Below, in pieces: positions 43,048 to 51,984 of a DNA stretch of 64,000 nt. This DNA comes from Aureispira sp963837355 (GTDB lineage Bacteria > Bacteroidota > Bacteroidia > Chitinophagales > Saprospiraceae), in contig CAWIMY010000002.1 in the NCBI GenBank assembly GCA_963837355.1, positions 186,001 to 250,000 on the forward strand. Direction: 5' to 3'. Below the pieces are notes generated by a model that was not told the DNA's origin, did not search any database, and saw only the letters and a program-made list of their open reading frames with translations. The translations under genes and the position numbers were made by a program. Each line of letters begins with the position of its first letter. The first letter of the stretch is position 1.

Positions 43048-43632
43048 CTAGTCTTTGTGCTCAATACTTACAGTACGAGCTAGTTCTTTGCCTTGATCGT
43101 CTTTCAAACGAAACAAGTAATCGCCGTCGTCTAGAGTAGATACATTTAAGGCTTTGTAGTTATTACCTTCGTTAATTCCGAAGGTATTGTTGGCTGCCAA
43201 GTTATAGCCTTCTTCGTCAAACATTTCTAAAGTAACCGATTTGTTATCAGGAGATTCGATAGAAAAAACGAACATACCGTTGCCTACAGGCTCATCGGAC
43301 ATAGAGAAGTTCACGTCTAAGATTTGTGCTTCTTTAGCTGCAGCCATAAACGCTCCGTTGATGCTTGATACGGCTTGAGCATCTGCATCTGCAGCAGCAG
43401 CTTTGGTTCTTACCACCAATGCATCTAATTCTTCTATGTTGATATTAACTCCTTCTAGCGAAAAGCGATCCATTGCTTGGGCGGCAACAGCGCTACCTCG
43501 GTTAGCTTTGAGGTCTAATGTTTTTTCTGGAGTAGCGACGGCAGTCGCTTTTTCTTCGTTGCTGTTAGAGTCACAAGCGACGGTAAAAGTAAGTAAGAGG
43601 GCAAGTGCTAAAAGTTGTGAGACGGTTTTCAT
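43048..43632 (-). CDS. Lipoprotein, first member of the paralogous triplet
   Basis: The 194-residue lipoprotein has the lipobox FTVAC after MKTVSQLLALALLLTF and a Ser/Glu/Lys linker (DSNSNEEKATAVATP). The family domain reads VNINIEELDALVVRTK, FSMSDEPVGNGMFVFSIESP, VTLEMFDEEGYNLAANNTF, EGNNYKALNVSTLDDGDYLF and GKELARTVSI. The helical stretch AAADADAQAVSSINGAFMAAAKEAQ before the domain is shared with the second member, so the first two are recent duplicates. Function unknown; surface or periplasmic location follows from the lipid anchor. Confidence 0.8.
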   Translation of the reverse strand: MKTVSQLLALALLLTFTVACDSNSNEEKATAVATPEKTLDLKANRGSAVAAQAMDRFSLEGVNINIEELDALVVRTKAAAADADAQAVSSINGAFMAAAKEAQILDVNFSMSDEPVGNGMFVFSIESPDNKSVTLEMFDEEGYNLAANNTFGINEGNNYKALNVSTLDDGDYLFRLKDDQGKELARTVSIEHKD

Positions 43633-44013
43633 AATTAATTGTTTTTACGGTTGATGGAGATATTGCTTCTACTCCTTTATCCATTAAATGGACGATTTGT
43701 TACCGCTAGAGAGATTTTTTTTTAAAAAAAAGCCATTTTTCTTAAGATTTCTTAAAAAATGGTGTCTTTACAAGGTATTTAGGGGTCAAAAAAGTTTCCT
43801 TTGAAGTAATTTTATTGCTGCTTTAACAGTTTCCTTGCTAGTGGGAAGTGGAGTACTCCAGTATTCCAAAGAGGTGTTAAGCAATTGTTAGTACGCTTGT
43901 GCTACTGGGAGAATGCCAACTTTTGCGTACCTTTATTTTAACGTTAGCGTTAACTCTTTTTATTCCATTACTTTCACTATCGTTTTTCAACGATTCTTAT
44001 CATACAATATATT
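43633..44013. other. Divergent intergenic region, promoters expected
   Basis: No gene. A 16-base inverted repeat TTAACG-TTAG-CGTTAA lies at 43938-43953, just after a near-match to the -7 box (TACCTTTA, 43928-43935), and may be the operator of the DUF3467 gene. The left part should hold the promoter of the first lipoprotein, which I could not define. Confidence 0.4.
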
Positions 44014-44334
44014 ATGCAAGAACCAACCGCCAACAACAAAGAATTAAGTATTGAGTTGTCCGAAGAAATTGCCGAAGGCGTTTATGCCAATTTGAGTATC
44101 ATTTCTCATTCTGATGCCGAATTTATCTTGGATTTTATCCGAATGGTTCCCAATGTTCCCAAAGCTAAAGTAAAGTCTAGAATCATCATGTCGCCCCAAC
44201 AAACTAAGCGCCTTTTACAAGCACTAGGGGAAAATGTGAAGCGCTACGAGGCAGCCAACGGAGTTATCCAAGACAACCATCCCAATAGCATTCCTTTTCC
44301 AATGAACTTCAACACGCCTAAGGGACAAGCATAA
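44014..44334 (+). CDS. DUF3467 family protein
   Basis: The 106-residue protein matches DUF3467, small proteins found across Bacteroidota: EEIAEGVYANLSIISHSDAEFILDFIRMVPNVPKAKVKSRIIMSPQQTKRLLQALGENVKRYE. The fold is a beta-alpha domain with an acidic first strand and a basic middle. The molecular role is not established. It lies between the divergent lipoprotein gene and the convergent cation channel gene, as a single-gene unit. Confidence 0.88.
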   Translation: MQEPTANNKELSIELSEEIAEGVYANLSIISHSDAEFILDFIRMVPNVPKAKVKSRIIMSPQQTKRLLQALGENVKRYEAANGVIQDNHPNSIPFPMNFNTPKGQA

Positions 44335-44362
44335 TCTCTGAGCATCTGGCTATTGTTTATGA

Positions 44363-45343
44363 CTATGGCCGCTTGGTCGTCCGCTTGGGTGGTGGTGGAT
44401 TTTTGTCCTCCTTATCGTCAGGATTTTCCTCCATTCCCATATTAGGATTCTGATTTTCTTTTTTATTCTTAAAATGCTCTTCTTCTTCGCGGCGCGCATC
44501 CAGTACCAATTGGAAGTTGTTGACAATTGCTCCTACAACCAAGTTGACGAGTAAATAAGCCGCGATTACCATCCAAGAAACATGGTAAACAGTGACCACC
44601 CAATTGGAGGTTTTTGGAACCGTGTTCCTGTTGTCCGCCACTACTTGGCCCCCCACCATCTTTTGGGTACGAACCGTATGCTCATTGGTGAGCAAGTTGT
44701 ACCGTAAATCCGTCCAATCCTCTCCTGTTAGAATTCTAAATAAGGTAAAAAAGGCCTCGCCTAAACTCCCATAAGGATCAGGGTTGCTAATTGTCAATTC
44801 TAAATGCTCGGAGTTTTTGTAGTCTTTGTTCCTAAACAAAGTCACGCCCATAATAGCATAAATGTACATAACCAAAACAAACAGCGCGGCAATATAAGAG
44901 AGGGATTTGATAGATTTGAGCAAAACGCCAATCAGAACGCGCAACTCCTCAATCGCTCGAATAGAACGCGTCAGTTGCACAATCCGCAAAACCCGCAAGG
45001 TCGCAAAGACCGAATTCTGCTGGTCATCCATCTCTGTAAAGAGAATGCCTGCGACTTCGGGAATAATACCAATGATTAGAATAAATACATCGAACCAGTT
45101 CCAACGGTCGGCAAAGTACTCGCGGGTACTGCGCCGCCCATGCCAGCGCAATAAGACTTCTATAAAAAATATAAATAAAATACAGAGCTGTAGGATTTGT
45201 ACATAACTCGGTACGTCATTATAGGTCTGTACACCAATCAAAAAGCCATTAAGGACAATTAAGGCCAAAATAGTCATGTTAAACCATGTACTATTAATTA
45301 CTTTGCGCGCTTTAAGTCGAGTGGGAGCGTCTAACGTGCTCAT
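44363..45343 (-). CDS. Voltage-gated-type cation channel, single six-helix domain
   Basis: A 326-residue ion-transport protein with six membrane helices: S1 (~22-40), S2 (~47-66), S3 (~81-102), voltage-sensor S4 (~113-140, with Arg at every third position in RVLRIVQLTRSIR), S5 (~147-170) and S6 (~238-265). The pore loop has the filter TGEDWTD (residues 206-212). In bacterial NaChBac-type channels the equivalent is TLESWAS, whereas animal calcium-channel repeats have TxExW with sequences such as TGEDW, so the filter is closer to the calcium-channel type. As a tetramer it would carry Na+ or Ca2+. After S6 comes a charged, Pro-rich tail. It is probably monocistronic. Confidence 0.9.
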   Translation of the reverse strand: MSTLDAPTRLKARKVINSTWFNMTILALIVLNGFLIGVQTYNDVPSYVQILQLCILFIFFIEVLLRWHGRRSTREYFADRWNWFDVFILIIGIIPEVAGILFTEMDDQQNSVFATLRVLRIVQLTRSIRAIEELRVLIGVLLKSIKSLSYIAALFVLVMYIYAIMGVTLFRNKDYKNSEHLELTISNPDPYGSLGEAFFTLFRILTGEDWTDLRYNLLTNEHTVRTQKMVGGQVVADNRNTVPKTSNWVVTVYHVSWMVIAAYLLVNLVVGAIVNNFQLVLDARREEEEHFKNKKENQNPNMGMEENPDDKEDKNPPPPKRTTKRP

Positions 45344-45494
45344 AGCTGGTCAAGTGTTGGTCTTTGGGTTCATAAAACACTACAAAGACGTGAATGCTGG
45401 TCAAGGTTCGTGGAAATTATCCTCAATAAGTTGTTTAAAACTTTCGTTTAGGATACTTCTAAGAAATTAAGATAGTACTATCTTATCTAATTCC

Positions 45495-45528
45495 AAGAAA
45501 AACAAACTACTTTTTCTTCAAGTAGTTT
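45495..45528 (-). terminator. Terminator of the polysaccharide gene cluster
   Basis: On the minus strand AAACTACTT and AAGTAGTTT pair around a 7-base loop and are followed by a T-rich run, 17 bases after the stop of the last cluster gene. Confidence 0.7.
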
Positions 45529-45544
45529 TATACCAAACACTTTT

Positions 45545-46621
45545 TTAGCGCCAATACGATTCCACCTGTGCCCGTGTCACGGCCAAGGCAGTTTGCCCTT
45601 CATCCAACACCAAGCGGTACCATTCGATGGTATGATCAATGGCTTCCGCAGCATTCCACTTGGGTTTCCATTGCAATTCTTGAGTAGCTTTGGAGCAATC
45701 TAAGCGCAGTAGCTGGGCTTCGTGCACGGCCCCTTCGGGACGCTCTATGCGGTACGTTCCGCGCCCCCAAGCCGCAATGGCTTGCTGCACCAAGTATTCT
45801 ACGCTCACGGCCTCATCTAGTAAAGGCCCAAAGTTATACGCCGTGCTGTAATGCGACGGCTCTGCCTCTAAACGCACGGCCAAAATCAAATAGCCATACA
45901 AAGCCTCCAACACATGCTGCCAAGGCCGCACCGCGTCAGGATTTCGCAAAACTACTTCCTCGCCTGCCTGTACTGCCCGTACAATATCGGGCAATAAGCG
46001 ATTCGCTGCCCAATCGCCACCGCCAATAACATTGCCTGCCCGCACGGTCGCAATCGCCGTTTGATGCGCGGCATACTGACTGGGATGAAAAAAACTAGAG
46101 CGGTAAGCCGCGCTCACCAATTCGGCGCAAGCCTTGCTCGCGCTATAAGGATCATAGCCCCCCAACGCATCGGTTTCTCGGTAGGGATAATGCCATTCCT
46201 TGTTGTCATAAACTTTATCGGTAGTAATGTTGACCACGGTACATTTTCCTTGTACACCCCGAACGGCTTCTAGTAAATTAGCCGTTCCTATCGCATTGAC
46301 CTCAAAGGTATACACGGGCTGCTCGTAGCCATCAATCACCAACGGCTGCGCCGCTAGATGAAAGACAATAGAGGGTTGAAAATCAGCTACGGTTTGTCGG
46401 AGCAGGGCTTTGTCCAATAAATCGCCCACCGTGGACGTACAAAGTTGGTCGCCTGCTAAATCTCGATACAGTGAAGGAGTTTCAGCCGCCAAGGCATAGC
46501 CTTGGACTACCGCTCCTAAGCGTTCTAACAAAGCCACCAACCAAGCCCCTTTAAAACCCGTGTGCCCTGTGACCAAGATGCGTTTTCCCCGATAAAAATC
46601 CGTTAATGCTGCGGTTGTCAT
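45545..46621 (-). CDS. rfbG: CDP-glucose 4,6-dehydratase
   Basis: Converts CDP-glucose to CDP-4-keto-6-deoxyglucose, the precursor of CDP-3,6-dideoxyhexoses and related sugars. The extended SDR protein has 358 residues: RILVTGHTGFKGAWLVALLERLG (NAD motif), FHLAAQPLVIDGYEQP, TTDKVYDNKEWHYPYRETD and the catalytic YSASKACAEL. It is adjacent to the cytidylyltransferase rfbF upstream (12 bases), the usual pair. It is the last gene of the locus; the next enzyme of the classic pathway, RfbH, is not encoded in the window. Confidence 0.94.
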   Translation of the reverse strand: MTTAALTDFYRGKRILVTGHTGFKGAWLVALLERLGAVVQGYALAAETPSLYRDLAGDQLCTSTVGDLLDKALLRQTVADFQPSIVFHLAAQPLVIDGYEQPVYTFEVNAIGTANLLEAVRGVQGKCTVVNITTDKVYDNKEWHYPYRETDALGGYDPYSASKACAELVSAAYRSSFFHPSQYAAHQTAIATVRAGNVIGGGDWAANRLLPDIVRAVQAGEEVVLRNPDAVRPWQHVLEALYGYLILAVRLEAEPSHYSTAYNFGPLLDEAVSVEYLVQQAIAAWGRGTYRIERPEGAVHEAQLLRLDCSKATQELQWKPKWNAAEAIDHTIEWYRLVLDEGQTALAVTRAQVESYWR

Positions 46622-46633
46622 AACTCGTTTAGT

Positions 46634-47416
46634 TTACCATTTTTTCCAAGCGGGGTTCCCCGAATCCCAAAGACGCTCTAGGTCGCGCTTGTCGCGCAAA
46701 ATATCCATACACTTCCAAAACCCTTTGTGTTTGTAGGAGACCAATTCGTTGTTGGCCACCAACGTGTGCATGGGATCTTCTTCCCACATAATTGTGGTCA
46801 TATCCTTGCCTTTGAACTGCTCAAAAACCTGTCGATTCAGCACAAAAAAGCCGCCATTGATCCAAGTACCACTCCCTCGTGGCTTTTCTACAAATTCGGT
46901 TACATTGCCCATTTCATCGGCATTTAAGACACCAAACTTACCCGCAGGCTGCACGGTTGTCACCGTTCCCATACGGTCATGTGCGCGGTGAAAATTGACT
47001 AAAGCCGTTATATCTATATCTGATACCCCATCGCCATAAGTCAGCATAAACTCCTCATCGTCGCCGATGTATTTTTCGACCCGTTGCAAGCGCCCCGCTG
47101 TCATCGTATGCAAGCCCGTATCGACTAGTGTGACTTTAAAATTTTCTGAATTGGTATTGTGTACCTCGATTTGGTTGCTGGACAAATCAACGGTAATATC
47201 AGAGTTGTGGTAGAAGTAGTTGATAAAATACTCCTTTATCATGTAGCCTTTGTACCCTAGGCAAATAATAAATTCATTGAAGCCATGTGCTTGGTACATT
47301 TTCATAATGTGCCATAAAATAGGCTTACCCGCGATTTCAATCATAGGTTTGGGCCGCCTATGCGATTCTTCCGAAATTCGAGAGCCTAAACCTCCCGCAA
47401 AAATGACCGTTTTCAT
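46634..47416 (-). CDS. rfbF: Glucose-1-phosphate cytidylyltransferase
   Basis: Makes CDP-glucose from CTP and glucose-1-phosphate. The 260-residue nucleotidyltransferase has the RfbF hallmarks: MKTVIFAGGLGSRISEES (nucleotide motif, with Ile where most have Leu), RPKPMIEIAGKPILWHIMK, YGDGVSDIDITAL and PRGSGTWINGGFFVLN. It feeds RfbG directly downstream. Assignment as cytidylyl- rather than thymidylyl-transferase rests on the context and the RfbF-type E-E-S-H opening. Confidence 0.94.
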   Translation of the reverse strand: MKTVIFAGGLGSRISEESHRRPKPMIEIAGKPILWHIMKMYQAHGFNEFIICLGYKGYMIKEYFINYFYHNSDITVDLSSNQIEVHNTNSENFKVTLVDTGLHTMTAGRLQRVEKYIGDDEEFMLTYGDGVSDIDITALVNFHRAHDRMGTVTTVQPAGKFGVLNADEMGNVTEFVEKPRGSGTWINGGFFVLNRQVFEQFKGKDMTTIMWEEDPMHTLVANNELVSYKHKGFWKCMDILRDKRDLERLWDSGNPAWKKW

Positions 47417-47430
47417 TCGATGCTCTTAAG

Positions 47431-48330
47431 TTAGTTATATAATGTGTTTGCGGTAATTATAATGTCATACAGCTTGTACCGAATTTTTTGGGGAAGCCAT
47501 AGAAAAAAGGTAGTTGTTGGTAATTTTTCAAAAAAGCGCGCTTGGAAAATAGTAAATAAAGGCTTTTTCCAAGGATTGGGGGTAAAGATAAACTTCGCCG
47601 AATACTGTTCCAAAATCGCTGGAAACAGCCGTACCAATCGTTTAGAGGAGCCGTTGGCCTCTCGTCTTCGCTGTAGATACTGTGAAAAATCTTTATAATC
47701 ATCGTGGTACACCCACGCGCGGTAATCAAAGTAAATGTCGTAATGGTGCTCGTGCATGGCTCTAAAGGCAAATTCAAAGTCCTCCGAATCCGTCAATTGT
47801 TCGTCTAAGCCCCCCACTTTCCAAAACAAGGCTCTAGGCATTGATTTGTTGGCACCGACCAAGCCCGCCCGTTCTTTCTTAACAGGATGATCGTTCTTGG
47901 TGTACCAACTCATTTCTAGATTGGAGCGGTACCACTGAAAATCGCCCTTGGTCTTGACAATTTCTAAATCGTACAAAGCGGGGCCATCTAGTAACGCTTC
48001 GGGGTGTGTTGTATGAAAGGCAACGTGCAATTCTAAACAACGCGGACTTGGACGAACATCGTCGTCAAAGAAAACCAACAAGTCGCCTGTTGCCGCGCGT
48101 ACGCCTACATTGCGGGCAATGGCTCGACCACCATTCTCCTTGTCTAGCAACGTAATGTCAAAACTATATCGGTTGATATTGTCCCTAATTACTTGGGTCG
48201 TGTCGTCCGTAGAACCATCATTAGATATAATAACATCAAACTCTTTAAACGTCTGTTGTTCCAATGCCTCCAATATATTCAAGATAGAGTGGGAGCGGTT
48301 GTAGGTCGGTATGATTACAGAAACAGTCAT
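47431..48330 (-). CDS. Glycosyltransferase family 2 protein
   Basis: A 299-residue GT-A glycosyltransferase. The opening VSVIIPTYNRSHSILNILEALEQQ, the SNDGSTDDT motif, ARNVGVRAATGDLLVFFDDDVRPSP (DxD-type) and the later DSEDFEFAFRAMHEHHYDIYF are typical. A Pro- and aromatic-rich C-terminus may contact the membrane. Donor and acceptor are unknown. It lies 5 bases from the next GT2 gene, in the same transcription unit. Confidence 0.92.
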   Translation of the reverse strand: MTVSVIIPTYNRSHSILNILEALEQQTFKEFDVIISNDGSTDDTTQVIRDNINRYSFDITLLDKENGGRAIARNVGVRAATGDLLVFFDDDVRPSPRCLELHVAFHTTHPEALLDGPALYDLEIVKTKGDFQWYRSNLEMSWYTKNDHPVKKERAGLVGANKSMPRALFWKVGGLDEQLTDSEDFEFAFRAMHEHHYDIYFDYRAWVYHDDYKDFSQYLQRRREANGSSKRLVRLFPAILEQYSAKFIFTPNPWKKPLFTIFQARFFEKLPTTTFFLWLPQKIRYKLYDIIITANTLYN

Positions 48331-48335
48331 AATAA

Positions 48336-49313
48336 CTAAACATTGATTTGGCGAATTACTAAGAATTTTTTTCTTGCTCCAAATTTATTGGAAAACCGAG
48401 GAATATCAAACAGTAAATACCAACAGCCTTGGAGCAATACGTTTGCTTTGTCCGCATATGCTTTTTTATACGCCTTTTTGGTGAGGCAATAAAACACCCC
48501 ATTCATAGGCAACGCGATAAGATATTGTAACAATAGGTAGACCACATATACACCATACCCGCGTTTATAATAGCCCAAACTACTGCTGACATACTGTTGT
48601 AAACTCATATCTTGGTTACTACTGGCTCCTTGCTTGTGTACAAATGAGTTGAAAGGGTCATAGATGATTTTGAAGAAGGGTTGAATCCGATTGTAACACC
48701 ATTCTGTTTCTTCTGAATACAGAAAAAAATCAGGATCAAACCCTTTGGTCGTTTCAAAAACTTGGCGACGCAGCAGCATAAACGCCCCCGAAATGGTCTT
48801 CGCTTCAATGACCGCCGTCACCTCGGATTGGTCAATATAGCGTTGGCGAAAATACGCCCGATCAAACAACGGCAAACCGTACCAAACCGCTTTTAGCGAA
48901 TGCCCCCAATCAAACGACTTTTGTCGATAAAACAAGGGACTTCCATTGGCTAATTCTTGCGCACAAGAATACAAATCGGCTTGGTGCTCCAAGAGGCCGT
49001 TCATGGCCTTTTCTAAGACCTGTTCGCCCACTTCCGTATCCGAATTAAGCAACAAAAAATAGGCACCGTTTGCCCGCTTCATCCCCCGATTGTTCGCGCG
49101 TCCAAATCCCTCGTTCTGCTCATTTTCTATTAAAATAAGATCGGGATAATTGTCCAAAAAAGCCGTTGCTTTGCACTCCGTAGAAGCATTATCTACTAAG
49201 ATGATTTCATACCCATACTTGGTCTGTGACAAACGAATAGAATCTATACAAGCACAAGTAAGCTCAAAGGTATTAAAATTCACAATAACGATGGAAAGAT
49301 CAACTTGACTCAT
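48336..49313 (-). CDS. Glycosyltransferase family 2 protein (rhamnosyltransferase-like)
   Basis: The 325-residue protein has the GT2 motifs LSIVIVNFNTFELTCACIDSI, ILVDNASTE, NEGFGRANNRGMKRANGAYFLLLNSDTEV and TISGAFMLLRRQVFETTKGFDPDFFLYSEETEW. The last pattern is that of WbbL/rhamnosyltransferase-like enzymes in O-antigen and capsule loci. C-terminal hydrophobic segments (GVYVVYLLLQYLIALPM) suggest membrane association. The sugar it adds is not known. It stands 23 bases downstream of the gene at 49337. Confidence 0.92.
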   Translation of the reverse strand: MSQVDLSIVIVNFNTFELTCACIDSIRLSQTKYGYEIILVDNASTECKATAFLDNYPDLILIENEQNEGFGRANNRGMKRANGAYFLLLNSDTEVGEQVLEKAMNGLLEHQADLYSCAQELANGSPLFYRQKSFDWGHSLKAVWYGLPLFDRAYFRQRYIDQSEVTAVIEAKTISGAFMLLRRQVFETTKGFDPDFFLYSEETEWCYNRIQPFFKIIYDPFNSFVHKQGASSNQDMSLQQYVSSSLGYYKRGYGVYVVYLLLQYLIALPMNGVFYCLTKKAYKKAYADKANVLLQGCWYLLFDIPRFSNKFGARKKFLVIRQINV

Positions 49314-49336
49314 AGATACAGGGATACAGCGGTTGC

Positions 49337-50902
49337 TTATTTATACTTTCCTAATAAATAGTTACTAAAGGTATGGAGTCCAACGCCTTTCAGTGTTTTC
49401 TGTTGTACAATCAAGCGGGTGTAAAGCCGTAAAATAGAAAAACTAAGGGGCACATTGTACTGAAATGCTAACGCTAGCAGCTTAATGCTTCGCGAAGAAG
49501 ACGCGGTAAAGTTATACCATTTTTTGGAGGCGGACGACCTATTTAATACATCTTTAGTAGAATCAACTGTTATTGAAGGGGCTACAGGAGTACGATACAG
49601 CTGCTCCAACTGTTCTTTCCAAGGTTCTAGTAAAAACTTAGACCGAATATGCGCTTCGACAATAGGCGCTGCCCACGTTTTATACGCACCTGTTGACAGT
49701 TCTTCTTTTATGAAGTCAAAATAGCCCTCCTTGGAAGTGTATGAGAGCCGTTCTTCTAGGGCAGCAGGGTATAATTTATTCATTTCTTTACCCAATACCA
49801 TCGCCGTTTCTTCGTAAGGCAAAATGGGCGGTAAGCCATAATACAAGCCGTTGAGTGTCCCCAATCCTGTTTGTAGGGGATAAATATCGACCATGTAATC
49901 CGCGACTTGATAATAAATGGTGGGATCATTGACATAGCCAATAAGCAATAGATTGGGTGCTTTCTTGGTATTGGGACAAAAAACTTCAAAATCCTTTAAT
50001 GTACACCCCACAACCATTAAGATACAGTCGGGTTGTGCTACTAAAAACGTGTTCCACTCTTGGAAGAAATTGAGCTTTTCAAAAGGGGTATACTTATAGG
50101 CCGCTCCCATCGTAAAGAAAACCTTTTTCCCTACTGGGATGCCCAATTCCTCCTGAAAGGTTGCCTTTTCTAACATAGATAAGGGTTCGGGTAAGGTTTC
50201 TCCTAGAATGAAATAAAGTACCTGATCGTCCATAGGATAGCGGTATTTTTCGGAAATCACCACATCCCCTTCACAGATATTTACCCGTTTGTGAGCAACA
50301 ATGTTCCCCAAGGAAAATCTAAAATTAGCATGGTTGTAGAACAAGACCAACGATTCTCCTGCGGTCTTCATGTCCCATAGTGCCAACGTCGGCACGGCAT
50401 CATCCATGTGTTGGTGCAGGACAATGACATCAAAATAATGTTCTTCTAAAAATGCCCGCAATGCCTTGGCTTTCGCTAATGTACCCGTTTCTGTAAGTTG
50501 ATAGACAGGGCCATTGACAGCCACCTCTAATTCTTGTTTTTGATCGAGCAGCAGCAAAGAAGATTCGCTTTGTTGGTCGTTTTTCATCCAGCTCAAGGCC
50601 ACCTCGGTATGTCCTCCAACATTGTAGAATTGCGTCCCGATGTGCAAGACCTTTCTAGGGGTGCTTGTCTTCTTTTTATAATTCGAAGTAGGAAATAAGT
50701 GCGCCGCAGTTTTCACCAATATGGTTTCTAATCGAATAGAAGAGAGGTAACCAATATAATCATTGGATTGTAAATACGCTACTTGCTCGATCAATTCTAC
50801 TACCTTTTCATACGCTTTTGCTTCGTACAAACGCTCTGCTTGACCGACAATTAGTTCGTGTAACGCTATATCTATCTCCCACTCCTTCATAAAATACTCC
50901 AA
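49337..50902 (-). CDS. Probable glycosyltransferase of GT-B type with N-terminal helical extension
   Basis: The 521-residue protein has a GT-B like core beginning near residue 88 (RKVLHIGTQFYNVGGHTEVALSW) and a second Rossmann part with VFFTMGAAYKYTPFEKLNFF, ILMVVGCTL, LLLIGYVNDPTIYYQVADYMVDIYP and GLGTLNGLYYGLP, where the C-terminal GT-B sugar-nucleotide site would be. The first ~85 residues are helical (a TPR-like HELIVGQAERLYEAKAYEKV), which is unusual in this family. Weak overall similarity means that only the fold class, not the substrate, can be inferred. It lies in the polysaccharide operon between galE and two GT2 genes. Confidence 0.7.
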   Translation of the reverse strand: MEYFMKEWEIDIALHELIVGQAERLYEAKAYEKVVELIEQVAYLQSNDYIGYLSSIRLETILVKTAAHLFPTSNYKKKTSTPRKVLHIGTQFYNVGGHTEVALSWMKNDQQSESSLLLLDQKQELEVAVNGPVYQLTETGTLAKAKALRAFLEEHYFDVIVLHQHMDDAVPTLALWDMKTAGESLVLFYNHANFRFSLGNIVAHKRVNICEGDVVISEKYRYPMDDQVLYFILGETLPEPLSMLEKATFQEELGIPVGKKVFFTMGAAYKYTPFEKLNFFQEWNTFLVAQPDCILMVVGCTLKDFEVFCPNTKKAPNLLLIGYVNDPTIYYQVADYMVDIYPLQTGLGTLNGLYYGLPPILPYEETAMVLGKEMNKLYPAALEERLSYTSKEGYFDFIKEELSTGAYKTWAAPIVEAHIRSKFLLEPWKEQLEQLYRTPVAPSITVDSTKDVLNRSSASKKWYNFTASSSRSIKLLALAFQYNVPLSFSILRLYTRLIVQQKTLKGVGLHTFSNYLLGKYK

Positions 50903-50940
50903 TTATTGTTGTCTATGCTCAATAAGGGTTTGCCCTTTTT

Positions 50941-51975
50941 TTAGGCCAGTTCCTTCGCCCAAAGTGGTCGATTTTGATGCCATCGCCAACTGCTGTCTAA
51001 AATATCGTCCATGCTGTATTGTGGATGCCACTGTAGCAAATGGTTAGCTTTGGCAGCATCGGCATAAATAGCCGATACATCGCCTGCACGGCGCGCGCCC
51101 GTCCGATAAGGCAGTTGCTGCCCTGTCGCGCGGTCAAAGGCTTGAATTAACTCCAAGACCGAAACGCCTTTGCCCAGCCCAATGTTGAACGCTTCGCAAT
51201 TACTTTGAGCTTGCCCTTGTAACAGATATTGCAACGCCTTGGTATGCGCATGGGCCACATCCATTACATGGATATAATCCCGTACACAACTGCCGTCGGG
51301 CGTAGGATGATCGTTGCCCGTCACTACAAATTCAGGCCGTTTGCCCTCTAATGCCTCCATCAAAATCGGAATGACATTGTAAGCCCCCGCCTGCGGAATT
51401 TCGCCCAATTGACTGCTGGGATGCGCTCCACCAGGATTAAAATAGCGCAACAAAAGACTAGATACGGTTGGGTGCGCTACTGCAAAATCTTGGATGATGT
51501 GCTCACACATTTGTTTGGTGCGGGCGTAAGGACTTTGTGCCGTCTCCATCGGAGTATCTTCTACCACAGGTAAGGCAGTCGTATTGCCATAAATCGAGCA
51601 AGAGGAAGAAAAGATCAGGTGATTAACTTGATGGTTGACCATCGCTTCCAATATAGTTAGCAGCCCCGTTAGGTTGTTTTTATAATACATCAAGGGCTGT
51701 GCTACCGATTCAGGTACACTTTTGAATGCCGCAAAATGGATAATCCCCGATAGCTCGTGGCGTTCAAATACAGCCTGTACAGCCGTTGCATCACACAAAT
51801 CTACCAGTTCGCGAAGTACCGTTTTGCCTGTAATCTTTTCTACGACATCTAATATCCGTACATCTGACCGTACATTGTTATCTAAGGCCACCACTTCAAA
51901 GCCGTGCTCCAATAGATCAATTAAGGTATGGCTGCCAATATAACCACAAGCCCCTGTTACTAGTACTTTTGCCAT
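50941..51975 (-). CDS. galE: UDP-glucose 4-epimerase
   Basis: Interconverts UDP-glucose and UDP-galactose (or the N-acetyl forms). The 344-residue extended SDR has KVLVTGACGYIGSHTLIDLLEHG, the VALDNN NAD loop, HFAAFKSVPESVAQPLMYYKNNL, SSSCSIYG, catalytic SPYARTKQMCEHI (YxxxK) and LLRYFNPGGAHPSS. All are GalE-type motifs. Within the cluster it supplies a galactose-type nucleotide sugar. The next gene downstream begins 39 bases later. Confidence 0.95.
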   Translation of the reverse strand: MAKVLVTGACGYIGSHTLIDLLEHGFEVVALDNNVRSDVRILDVVEKITGKTVLRELVDLCDATAVQAVFERHELSGIIHFAAFKSVPESVAQPLMYYKNNLTGLLTILEAMVNHQVNHLIFSSSCSIYGNTTALPVVEDTPMETAQSPYARTKQMCEHIIQDFAVAHPTVSSLLLRYFNPGGAHPSSQLGEIPQAGAYNVIPILMEALEGKRPEFVVTGNDHPTPDGSCVRDYIHVMDVAHAHTKALQYLLQGQAQSNCEAFNIGLGKGVSVLELIQAFDRATGQQLPYRTGARRAGDVSAIYADAAKANHLLQWHPQYSMDDILDSSWRWHQNRPLWAKELA

Positions 51976-51984
51976 TACTAAGGA

